A stretch of DNA of 50,412 nt, from NCBI GenBank assembly GCA_002841945.1, contig PHBI01000032.1, forward strand, positions 1-50,412. Direction: 5' to 3'. Below, in pieces: positions 1 to 9,576 of this stretch. The position numbers and the translations under genes are program-made. The notes beneath the pieces were generated by a model that saw nothing but the letters and a program-made list of their open reading frames with translations, did not search any database and was not told the origin of the DNA. Numbering within the stretch: position 1 is the stretch's first letter; the number at the start of each line of letters is the position of its first letter. Source of the DNA: Deltaproteobacteria bacterium HGW-Deltaproteobacteria-14 (GTDB taxonomy: Bacteria; Myxococcota_A; UBA9042; PHBI01).

Positions 1-3000
1 CAGCGCCGCCTCCGCCGCTTCCGCCCGCGCCTCCGCCTCAGCGCGAGCCTCCGCCTCGGCGTCGGCCCGCGCCCGCGCCGCCGCGAGCGCCCCGTCCGCC
101 GTGGCGGTCGACCCCGAGCCGGTCGCGGTCTCGTGCGCCTGCGCCTGGGTGAGGGCCCCCTCGGCCGCAGCCGTCACCAGCTGCGCCTCGGCGAGCTGCG
201 CCTCGAGGGCCATCCGCGCGTGAACCTCGGCGTCGATCCGGGAGACGGTCTCGGCGAGCGCCTCCTCGGCCGCGGCCGCCCGATCCGACGCAGCGCTGAG
301 CGCGATCTGCCTCTCCTCGTCCCGCTCGCGGAGCGCCTCGGCCTCCTGGGCCGACTCCTCCGCCAGCTCCAGGGCCTCCTCGACGTCGGCCTTGAGCTTG
401 TCCAGCGCCGGCTGCTCGGCAACGCGCAGCGCCTCCGCCGCGGCCTCCGCCCGGGCGCGCTCGGACTTCAACGCCGTCAGCGCCTCCTGCGCCGCGGCGC
501 CCTCGGCCTCGAGCTCGGCGATGCGGGCGCGGACCATGGCCAGGTCGGTCTCGGTCCCCTCGTGTTCGGCGCGCAGCGCGTCGAGGGCGACCCGGGTCTC
601 CCAGACCTCTTCCGCCCCCGCGAGCGCGCCCTGGAGCGCGTCGTGGGCCGCCGCGAGGTCGCGCTGGGCCCCGACGAGCTCCTCCTGGGCCGCGACGAGC
701 GCCTCCTCGGTCTCCAGGAGCCGCCGGTCGCGCTCCTCTCCGGCCGCCGCCAGAGCGGCCGTGAGCTGCTCGACCGCGGCCTCGGCCTCGCTCAGCGAGC
801 GCTGCAGCGCGTCTCGCTGCGCCCGCAGCGCGTCGCCCTCGCGGGCCGCCAGCTCGCCGAGCTCGACCGCCTCGGCGACCATCTCCTCGGCGGCCTGGCG
901 CGTCTCCGCGAGCTCGGCCGCGTGGGAGGTCGTGAGCTGCTCGAGCTCGACCGCGTGGGAGGTCGTGAGCTGCTCGAGCTGCGCCGCGTGGGAGGCCGTG
1001 AGCTGCTCCAGCTCGGCCGCGTGGGAGGTGGTGGCCTGCTCCAGCTCGGCCGCGCGGGAGGTGGTGGCCTGCTCCAGCTCGGCCGCGTGGGAGGTGGTGG
1101 CCTGCTCCAGCTCGGCCGCGTGGGAGGTGGTGGCCTGCTCCAGCTCGGCCGCGTGGGCCGCCGTGAGCCGCTCCAGCTCGGCCGCGTGGGCCGCCGTGAG
1201 CCGCTCCTCGGCCTCCGCGATCCGGGCCGCGCTCCGCCGCTCGCCCTCCGCGACCTCCTCGACGGCCCGCTCCTCGGCCTCGCCGAGCTGCCGCGCGTAG
1301 CGCTCCTCCGCCTCCGCCAGCTGCTCCGCGTAGCGACGCTCGGACGCTCGCCGCGCCTCGTCCGCCCGCGCCTCGACGGCCGCGAGCTGGTCCGTGTGCC
1401 TCCGCTCGGCCTCCGACAGCTCCGCGACGCCGACCTCCGCGGCCGCCGTCGCCGCGTCCCGCGCGGACTCGAGCTGCGCCCGCAGCGAGGTGATCTCGAG
1501 CCGGAGCGCGTTCAGCTCGCGCTCGGCGGAGGTGACGCCCGCGTCCCGCGCGACGAGCGCGTCACGGGCCTCCTGCGCCTCGACCTGCGCGGCCTCGAGC
1601 GCGGCGAGAGCGGCCCGCGCGTCTTCCTCGAGGGACTCCGACTCCGCCTTCACCGCGGCGAGCTCCGCCTCGAGCGCCTCGGCGTCCGCTCGCTGCGCCG
1701 CAACATCGGCGCGCACCACCTCGAGGGCGCCCACGTGGTCGTCGAGCTCCGCCGTCAGCGCCGCCGTCCGCGACTCCGATGCCGCCAGCGCGGCCCGCGC
1801 GTCGGCGAGCTCGGCCCGCAGCTCCGTGACCTCGGCCTGCAGCTCCAAGACCTCGGCCTGCGCGACCGCGAGCGCCTCCCGGCCCTCGGTGATTCGCTGC
1901 TGGAGCTCGTCCACCTCGCCCTGAGCGGTCTCGCGGGCCGCGACGCCGGAGCGCAGCGCCGCGAGCTCGGCCTCGGCGCCGGCGAGCGCGGAGGCTCGCT
2001 CGGCGGCGACGGCGGTGGCCGCCTCGACCTCGGCCTGGGCCCGCTCGAGGCCGGCCCAGAGCTCGGCGATCTCCGCCTGATCCGACGACGCCGTGGCCTC
2101 CGCATGCTGCAACGCAGCATCGCGCTCGCCGGCGAGCGCCTGCAGCCGCTCCTCGAGGGCGTCCCGCTCGCGCTCGGTGGCCGCGGCGACCTCGTCCGCG
2201 AGCCGCAGCACCGCGGCGCGGTGCTCCTCCTCCCGGCGCGCCTCAGCGCGGGCGAGCTCATCGCGCGCCGCGGCGAGCGCCTCCGCGAGAGACTCCTGTT
2301 CTTGCTCCTCGGCAGCGTCGCGCGCCTCGATCTCGTCGCGCGCGGCGACCGCCGCGACGAGCTCTTCGCGCGCCTGGCGCGCGTCCTCGCGAGCCGCGTC
2401 GAGGGCCTCCGCGAGCGCAGCGCGCTCGGCCGCCAGCGCTTCGAGCTCCGCCGCGGAGATCGCCGGGCGACCCTCGTCATCGTCGGGCTCGGGCTGGGCG
2501 CGGGGGGGGGCAGCGACGGCGCGATCGCGCGCCGCCATCAACGCCGTCTCCAGGGCCGCGCGCTCGGAGTCCAGCTGAGCGGCCCGGCGCTCGGCGGCCT
2601 GGGTGCGCTCGAGCAGCCCCGCTCGCGCCGCCTCCGCGTTCTCGAGCCGCTCGCGCGCCGTCGACGCCGCGGCCTCGGCCCGCGTGCGCTGCTCGACCGC
2701 CGCCGCGATCTCGGCCTCCGCCTGGGCCAGTCGCTCCTCGACCAGCGTCAGGTCGCGCTCGGCCCCGGCCCGGCCGGAGGACCCGACCGCCACGGCGGTC
2801 GCCTCGACCTCGCTCAGGGCCGACTCGGCCGCCTCGAGCCGGACGGCCAGCTCGTCGCGACCGGACTCCGCGGCGACGAGCGCCTCGGCGAGCTGCTGCT
2901 TGTCCGCGGCGAGCTTCGCCTTGATCCCCTCGAGCCGCTCCACCGCGCCACGCAGCGCGGCGAGCTCCTCGGCCGGCGCCGGCGCGTCGTCCCCGGCCGG

Positions 3001-3213
3001 CGCGGCGGCGCTCCGGACCCGCCCCATCTCGAACAGCTCGTCGAGCAGACGGTCCACCACGGCGATCGAGTCGCGCGCGACATGCCGCGGCGAGCCCACG
3101 CTGGTGCGGAGCTCGAACAGGGAGCGCCGGATCCGTCCGATGCGGCCGCTGAGGTCTTGTTCGTCTATCGCGGGCCTCCGTGCTCGGTCACCGTGCGAGG
3201 TCGCGGCGTCCAC
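1..3213 (-). CDS. Large alanine/glutamate-rich coiled-coil protein (partial, C-terminus beyond window)
   Basis: The minus-strand frame is open from about 3213 to the window edge, giving roughly 1070 residues with no stop. After a short N-terminal segment (IDEQDLSGRIGRIRRSLFEL, then HVARDSIAVVDRLLDELFEMG), nearly all of it is heptad-like Ala/Glu/Leu/Arg sequence with almost no Pro or Gly, so a very long alpha-helical coiled coil is predicted. An exact 11-residue repeat (ELEQATTSHAA) lies at 921-1217. No signal peptide or membrane segment is visible, so it is probably cytoplasmic. Similar proteins in myxobacteria include structural, chromosome-organising and gliding-associated coiled coils, but nothing here identifies the function. 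I chose the GTG at 3213; an upstream TTG at 3297 in the same frame is an alternative. The long plus-strand open frame over this interval is a mirror of the biased codons. Confidence 0.8.
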   Translation of the reverse strand, partial: MDAATSHGDRARRPAIDEQDLSGRIGRIRRSLFELRTSVGSPRHVARDSIAVVDRLLDELFEMGRVRSAAAPAGDDAPAPAEELAALRGAVERLEGIKAKLAADKQQLAEALVAAESGRDELAVRLEAAESALSEVEATAVAVGSSGRAGAERDLTLVEERLAQAEAEIAAAVEQRTRAEAAASTARERLENAEAARAGLLERTQAAERRAAQLDSERAALETALMAARDRAVAAPPRAQPEPDDDEGRPAISAAELEALAAERAALAEALDAAREDARQAREELVAAVAARDEIEARDAAEEQEQESLAEALAAARDELARAEARREEEHRAAVLRLADEVAAATERERDALEERLQALAGERDAALQHAEATASSDQAEIAELWAGLERAQAEVEAATAVAAERASALAGAEAELAALRSGVAARETAQGEVDELQQRITEGREALAVAQAEVLELQAEVTELRAELADARAALAASESRTAALTAELDDHVGALEVVRADVAAQRADAEALEAELAAVKAESESLEEDARAALAALEAAQVEAQEARDALVARDAGVTSAERELNALRLEITSLRAQLESARDAATAAAEVGVAELSEAERRHTDQLAAVEARADEARRASERRYAEQLAEAEERYARQLGEAEERAVEEVAEGERRSAARIAEAEERLTAAHAAELERLTAAHAAELEQATTSHAAELEQATTSHAAELEQATTSRAAELEQATTSHAAELEQLTASHAAQLEQLTTSHAVELEQLTTSHAAELAETRQAAEEMVAEAVELGELAAREGDALRAQRDALQRSLSEAEAAVEQLTAALAAAGEERDRRLLETEEALVAAQEELVGAQRDLAAAHDALQGALAGAEEVWETRVALDALRAEHEGTETDLAMVRARIAELEAEGAAAQEALTALKSERARAEAAAEALRVAEQPALDKLKADVEEALELAEESAQEAEALRERDEERQIALSAASDRAAAAEEALAETVSRIDAEVHARMALEAQLAEAQLVTAAAEGALTQAQAHETATGSGSTATADGALAAARARADAEAEARAEAEARAEAAEAAL
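921..1217 (-). repeat. Nine tandem 33-bp units encoding an 11-residue coiled-coil repeat
   Basis: Units begin at 921, 954, 987, 1020, 1053, 1086, 1119, 1152 and 1185. Read on the minus strand they encode variants of ELEQATTSHAA (ELEQLTTSHAV, ELEQLTASHAA, ELERLTAAHAA). The exact 11-residue periodicity corresponds to hendecad packing, which favours a straight rather than supercoiled helix bundle. The near-identity of the central units suggests recent slippage or unequal crossing-over, so copy number may vary between strains. Confidence 0.9.
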
Positions 3214-3293
3214 CGGCGCGCTGCTGCGAGCCGGTCCGCGCCCGCAACGCGCACGCGTGCGCCCGATGGGTATCTCGCGACCTACCCTCGCGG

Positions 3294-5528
<2,235 letters not shown>

Positions 5529-5709
5529 CACAATCCCGCCATCGACCGTTCTGGACGGAAGCTGAATGCTCGATCCGCGTGGATCCAGATTTTCGGCGCA
5601 CAGGGGCGATGCACGGATTCGATGCTCGTGTTCAGCCACCATCATCAGTAGGATGCGCGCCGGCCACCGGCGTCGTGGGGACGCGGGGCCATGTACCTCA
5701 GGAGAGCAC

Positions 5710-6459
5710 GTGCAGCGATACGCCCTCACGGTCCTGATCCTCGGTGCGTTCGCCGCGTGCGAGAGCTCGGGTGGCGCCCCCGCGGACACCGCGGGGGGGG
5801 ACGACGCCACCGAAGACACCGTCGCGGAGGCCGACACCGCCACGCCCGACACGGTCATCCCCAACGAGCCCCGCGACCTGGTCGTTGACGCGATGGCGCG
5901 CGTCTACCACATCGTCGACGGCGACACGATGTACGTCGCGGTGGGCGAGACCTACCCGGAGCTCTACGACGTCCGTGTGCTCGGGCTCTCGGCCCCCGAG
6001 TGCATCAAGAAGCAGGTGCGCGTCGAGGACGGCGTGTGGATGTGGGTGTGTAGCGGCGACGAGGAGTTCTACGGGCTCGCGTCCCTCCAAGGGGCGGTCG
6101 GGCTGGCCGCCGGGCAGCGCGTCAGGATCAGCTGCGACGACTCCAACGGGAGCCCGCTGCCCCCCGGCAGCTGGTGCAAGCAGGACGACTTCGGCCGCTA
6201 CCTCGCCTACCTCCAGCTCGAGGACGGCAAGGACTTCGCGACCGAGATGGCGTGGCGCGGCTTCGGCATGTCCTACACCTGGTTCAAGTCGTCCAAGCGG
6301 GCGGCCATCTGCGCGGCCGAGTACGACGCGATCGACCACGATCGCGGGATGTGGGGCGCCGGCACCGTGGCCCAGGTCATCGCCAAGATGAACGAGCACA
6401 CGCAGTACTGGTACAACACCTCCCACGATCGGGACTGCGACAAGGCCCTCGGCAAGTAG
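5710..6459 (+). CDS. Secreted staphylococcal-nuclease-like lipoprotein
   Basis: A 249-residue protein starting at GTG 5710, preceded by the ribosome site AGGAG. The N-terminus ([16 protein letters not shown]) is a lipoprotein-type signal with Cys at residue 17, followed by a Thr/Ala/Asp-rich linker. An SNase-fold domain begins at [12 protein letters not shown] (~residue 66). [10 protein letters not shown] supplies the equivalents of Arg35 and Glu43 of staphylococcal nuclease, and FGRYLAYL the equivalent of Arg87. The usual Asp40 Ca2+ ligand (VDTPE in the prototype) is Ser here. An insert with several Cys residues (SPECIKKQ-like, [21 protein letters not shown]) could form disulfides. It probably degrades extracellular or captured nucleic acid at the cell surface, in keeping with a predatory or scavenging life style. 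It converges on the quinone oxidoreductase gene with a 17-bp gap. Confidence 0.85.
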   Translation: MQRYALTVLILGAFAACESSGGAPADTAGGDDATEDTVAEADTATPDTVIPNEPRDLVVDAMARVYHIVDGDTMYVAVGETYPELYDVRVLGLSAPECIKKQVRVEDGVWMWVCSGDEEFYGLASLQGAVGLAAGQRVRISCDDSNGSPLPPGSWCKQDDFGRYLAYLQLEDGKDFATEMAWRGFGMSYTWFKSSKRAAICAAEYDAIDHDRGMWGAGTVAQVIAKMNEHTQYWYNTSHDRDCDKALGK

Positions 6460-6476
6460 CGGCGGGCGCCGGAGCG

Positions 6477-7451
6477 TCAACTCACCAGCACGACCTTGCC
6501 GACGGTGTCGCGGGAGTGCAGCGAGACGAGGGCCTGCTCGGCCTCGGCCAGGGGGCGCGTGACGGAGACCAGCGGCTTGATGGCGCCCCGCTCGTAGAGG
6601 GCGAAGAGCGCGCGCATCGCTTGGTCGATGCGGCCGGGGTCGTGCTGCTGGTAGGCGCCCCAGTGCAGCCCGACGACCGCGATGTTCTTGAGCAGGATGC
6701 GGTTCGCGGCGACGGTCGGGATGTGACCCGAGGCGAAGCCGATGACGAGCAGCCGGCCGCCGAACGCGATGCACTTGAGCGACCGCTCGAAGACGTCGCC
6801 GCCGACCGAGTCGTAGATGACGTCCGCCCCGCGCCCGCCGGTGGCGGCGGCGACCTCGGCGGCCCAGTCGGTGTGGCGGTAGTTCCACGCGGCGACGGCG
6901 CCGTGCTCGCAGGCCAGGGCGCACTTGTCGTCGCTCCCCGCGGTGCCGTAGACGGTGGCGCCCATGGCCCGGCCTAGCTGCACCGCAGCAAGCCCAACCC
7001 CACCCGCAGCTGCGTGAACTACAAGAGATTCGCCCGCCTCGAGGGCGGCGCGCCACTGCAACGCAAAATAGGAGGTCTGGTAGACGATCGGCAGCGCCGC
7101 GGCCTGGTCGAAGGGCATGGCGGCGGGGATCTCCCAGACGGCGCCCTCGGGGACGACGACGTGGGACGCGTAGCCGCCGTAGCCCAGGATGGCGAGGACG
7201 CGGTCGCCCGGCGCGACCCGCGTCACCCCGACGCCGACCGCGGCGACCTCGCCGGCCACCTCGGCGCCGGGGCCGAAGGGCGGCTCGGGGCGGACCTGGT
7301 AGCGCCCGGCGATGATGAGGGCGTCGAAGAAGTTGCAGCCCGAGGCGCGCACGGCGATCAGGACCTCGCCGGGGCCGGGGGTGGGGTCCGGGGCCTCGAC
7401 CAGGCGCAGCTCGGAGGGGCCTCCGAGGCGTTCGACGATGACCTTCTGCAC
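6477..7451 (-). CDS. NADPH:quinone oxidoreductase-like medium-chain dehydrogenase
   Basis: A 324-residue protein of the zinc-free MDR/QOR family, which reduces quinones or related enones with NADPH. The GroES-like domain (residues ~1-120) includes GCNFFDALIIAGRYQ and FGPGAEVAGEVAAVG. The Rossmann domain has HAAAGGVGLAAVQLG (~145) for nucleotide binding and GADVIYDSVGGDVF. The C-terminus GKVVLV is typical of the family, and no catalytic or structural zinc Cys set is present. Start: GTG at 7451 preceded by GAGGTGAG. Codons around 6965-7075 (TTT, TTG, TCT, CTT, GTA, GTT, GCA) differ sharply from the rest of the gene while still encoding the conserved nucleotide-binding motif. The exact substrate cannot be told from sequence. 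The 5' side faces the multi-hairpin element at 7470-7619. Confidence 0.9.
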   Translation of the reverse strand: MQKVIVERLGGPSELRLVEAPDPTPGPGEVLIAVRASGCNFFDALIIAGRYQVRPEPPFGPGAEVAGEVAAVGVGVTRVAPGDRVLAILGYGGYASHVVVPEGAVWEIPAAMPFDQAAALPIVYQTSYFALQWRAALEAGESLVVHAAAGGVGLAAVQLGRAMGATVYGTAGSDDKCALACEHGAVAAWNYRHTDWAAEVAAATGGRGADVIYDSVGGDVFERSLKCIAFGGRLLVIGFASGHIPTVAANRILLKNIAVVGLHWGAYQQHDPGRIDQAMRALFALYERGAIKPLVSVTRPLAEAEQALVSLHSRDTVGKVVLVS

Positions 7452-7469
7452 GGGCTCACCTCGGCGTTT

Positions 7470-7619
7470 TAGGGCACGGACCCAGAGGCTTGCGAGGCGG
7501 CCTCTGGGACAGCGTCCTCGGGTCGCGCAGCGACCGGTGGAGGCCGCGAAGCGGCCGGATCGGTCTCGCTAGGACCTCGATCAGAACGCAGCGAAGCGAG
7601 CTCTGATTGACGTGCCCTA
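7470..7619. mobile_element. MITE-like, TA-flanked multi-hairpin element
   Basis: The outer inverted repeat TAGGGCACG (7470-7478) pairs with CGTGCCCTA (7611-7619). If the TA at each end is a target duplication, the element is 146 bp with 7-bp termini GGGCACG. Inside are successive perfect or near-perfect hairpins: CCCAGAGGC/GCCTCTGGG (7481-7508), GGTCGC-GCA-GCGACC (7521-7535), GGCCGC-GAA-GCGGCC (7542-7556), GATC-GGTC/GACC-TC-GATC (7558-7582) and ATCAGA/TCTGAT (7580-7607). It lies between divergent genes and carries no credible ORF. Alternatives are a multibranched structured RNA in the leader of either neighbour, or a BIME-like REP cluster. Confidence 0.6.
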
Positions 7620-7709
7620 GGACCCCTTCGGGATAGCACGCCCAGGCGCGCGCGGAAACCGGCGCCGGTCCGCTGACGGCGGCGACGGCGCCGGGTACGA
7701 TTCCGGCCC

Positions 7710-9014
7710 ATGACGGTGGGGCAGCAGCTCAGGTGTGCGCTGGTGGAGGCGCCGCGCGGGATCTTCCGGCTCTCGGCGCGGGGCCGGCGCCTCGCGGCGC
7801 TGTACGTGGGGCTGGCGGTCGCGCTCCTCGGCGGGCTCGGCGCGGCGGTGCTGGCCCTCGAGGGGAGCGCCCGGCGGGTGCTCCTGAGCTGGCTCTTCCC
7901 CTCGGAGCTGCACGCCCCGGCGGACTTCTTCGTCGGCTACGTCTTCAAGTCCCAGACGCGTCAGGTGCTCGCCAACGCGCTGGTCGGCGTCACGCTGCTC
8001 GTCGTCTCGCTGGTGCTCTTTCGGGTCAAGGAGCGCCTGTCGCAGGCGGTCGAGCGCGACGCGGATCTCACCGGCGGGCGCCCGTTCCGCGAGCTGCGCT
8101 GGTGGCAGGAGGGGCTCGAGGAGGTGAAGCTGACGCTGCTCTACGCGGCGGCGTTCTTCGTCATCTTCTGGCTCGGGCACGACCCGGCGCCGTGGCGCAA
8201 GATCGCCAGCACCTCGCTGAGCTATCTCCTGGTCTTCTTCAGCTACGCGGTCGACTTCGGGGCCCCGCTCCCGATGCGCCACGGGCTGCGCTACTCGCAG
8301 ATCGTCAAGGCGATGCTGCGGCGCCCGCTGGCGACCTTCACCTTCGGGGCGGTGTTCTCGGCGCCGGTCATCATCGCGGCGCAGGTGGTCGCGCACGTGC
8401 CGGATCTGGGCGCCGGGGCGACGGTCGGGGTGGTCTTCGGGGCCAACGTCGTCAGCATCGCCTGGGCGGCGGTCGGCGGGACGTGGTTTGGCGCGCGCCT
8501 GCTGCCGACGGTGCGGAGCCAGGAGCGCTCGTGGTGGCCGACCCGGGTGGCGGCCTGGGTGGCGCTGTTGACGGTGGTCGGCGTCGGGACGTACGCGGCC
8601 GGCAACCTGATCGTCGCGCTGCAGGCGAAGTCACAGATCCTGAAGTGCCGCTACACCCCGGACTGGGCTACCCTGAAGGTGGACAAGCCGGCGCTCGGCG
8701 CGCTCCTCGGCGGCCAGCTGCGCACGCAGATCGCCTTCGAGGTCACCATCGAGAACCCGAACCGCCTGCCGGTGCGCCTCGAGGACAACGACCTGATCAT
8801 CGCCGACGGCGACGGCGTCGTGATCGCGCGGGGGCGGCTCTTACCCCTCGAGGTGCCGGCGAGCGCCACGGTCCGCACCACCGTCGGCCTCGCCGTGGTG
8901 CTCGAGGCCCGGGCGCTCCTCGCCGGCGCGAGCCTGAACCCCGCCACCTGGCAGGTCACGCTCCTCGTCCACCTCGACGGCTTCGACTACCCGATCTACC
9001 TCAAGTCGGACTGA
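7710..9014 (+). CDS. Polytopic membrane protein with C-terminal WHy/LEA14-like domain
   Basis: A 434-residue protein. Hydrophobic helices are evident near residues 28-50, 88-108, 145-165, 168-185, 210-230, 238-258 and 275-297. After the last helix a periplasmic domain of about 130 residues begins at KCRYTPDWATLKVDKP. It contains FEVTIENPNRLPVRLEDNDL and LEVPASATVRTTV, the pattern of water-stress/hypersensitive-response (WHy, LEA_2) beta-sandwich domains (Asn-Pro in the first strands, then an alternating hydrophobic strand). Such domains are linked to desiccation tolerance or to membrane-associated lipid or lipoprotein handling, but the membrane part is not a family I recognise. The ATG at 7710 lacks a strong ribosome site. 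Its 3' end overlaps the convergent pseudogene by 14 bases. Confidence 0.75.
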   Translation: MTVGQQLRCALVEAPRGIFRLSARGRRLAALYVGLAVALLGGLGAAVLALEGSARRVLLSWLFPSELHAPADFFVGYVFKSQTRQVLANALVGVTLLVVSLVLFRVKERLSQAVERDADLTGGRPFRELRWWQEGLEEVKLTLLYAAAFFVIFWLGHDPAPWRKIASTSLSYLLVFFSYAVDFGAPLPMRHGLRYSQIVKAMLRRPLATFTFGAVFSAPVIIAAQVVAHVPDLGAGATVGVVFGANVVSIAWAAVGGTWFGARLLPTVRSQERSWWPTRVAAWVALLTVVGVGTYAAGNLIVALQAKSQILKCRYTPDWATLKVDKPALGALLGGQLRTQIAFEVTIENPNRLPVRLEDNDLIIADGDGVVIARGRLLPLEVPASATVRTTVGLAVVLEARALLAGASLNPATWQVTLLVHLDGFDYPIYLKSD

Positions 9015-9352
9015 CCCGGGCCGCGGCCCGGGCGAACGCCTCGAGGTCGCCGAGGTCGTCCCGAGCCGCCTCGTAGAGCAACCCGAGATCGCGGGTGCCG
9101 TATGGGTGCGAGGCCGCGATAGCCGAGCCGGCGCCCGTCCGCGCGCAGCACGCCGACGTCGGTGTCGCTCGCCGCCCCGGCCGTGCCGCGCGCGCGTGAG
9201 CCGAACAGGACGACCAACCCCAGCTCGTGGGCGACGGCGACGGCGCGGACCGGGCGGGGAGTGGACACGCGGCGCTCGTAACCTCGCACGCCACACCCGG
9301 CAACCGCCGTCACTCGCGGCGGCGCGCGCGCGGGGCGCCTGTGTGCGCTCAT
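9001..9352 (-). pseudogene. Minimal nucleotidyltransferase (MNT/Pol-beta type), frameshifted
   Basis: An ATG at 9352 is preceded by a strong ribosome site (GGAGGTG). The frame encodes ELGLVVLFGSRARGTAGAAS followed by DTDVGVLR, the GSxxRG...SDxD signature of MNT nucleotidyltransferases, then DGRRLGYRG. The continuation expected for this family (TRDLGLLYEAARDDLGDLEA, then FARAAARV) lies in another frame ending at 9001, so the open frame is broken near 9110-9130. Intact relatives act as antitoxins or AMPylating enzymes paired with HEPN proteins; no HEPN partner is seen here. A sequencing error at one homopolymer is an alternative to true decay. Confidence 0.55.
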
Positions 9353-9560
9353 CACCACCTCCGGCGACGTCGGCTCCTGGCGTCGAAGCGCGCCGGAGGG
9401 GCCGCCCACCGTCGTGTCTTCGCAGCAGGCGCGCGAGGCGAGACGCTTGGCGCGGACCAGGTCGGTCGGCGGCGCGTCCGGCCTCCGGTCGGGCACGCCC
9501 ACGCACCCGCGCGCTTCGCCCGGGCCTGCCCGGACCCGTGATGCAACCCGCCATCGCCCG

Positions 9561-9576
9561 AGATCGCGCGCGATCT
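9561..9576 (-). terminator. Perfect 16-bp palindrome at the 3' end of the giant gene
   Basis: AGATCGCG followed by CGCGATCT overlaps the TAG stop codon of the giant minus-strand gene. The transcript could fold into a short stem with a CGCG turn. There is no following U-run, so intrinsic termination is only a possibility; the site could also be a protein-binding palindrome. Confidence 0.3.

Noticed and set aside
5572..5585. GATCC-GCGT-GGATC inverted repeat upstream of the kinase and nuclease genes
   Set aside because: Short and built around a BamHI-like palindrome; too common in GC-rich DNA to call an operator.
5529..5864. N-terminal extension of the membrane kinase to 5864
   Set aside because: It would overlap the divergent nuclease gene and adds a low-complexity segment before the membrane region.
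7469..7711. 80-codon minus-strand frame over the hairpin element
   Set aside because: It is the translation of the structured element itself, with no ribosome site and no protein-like composition.
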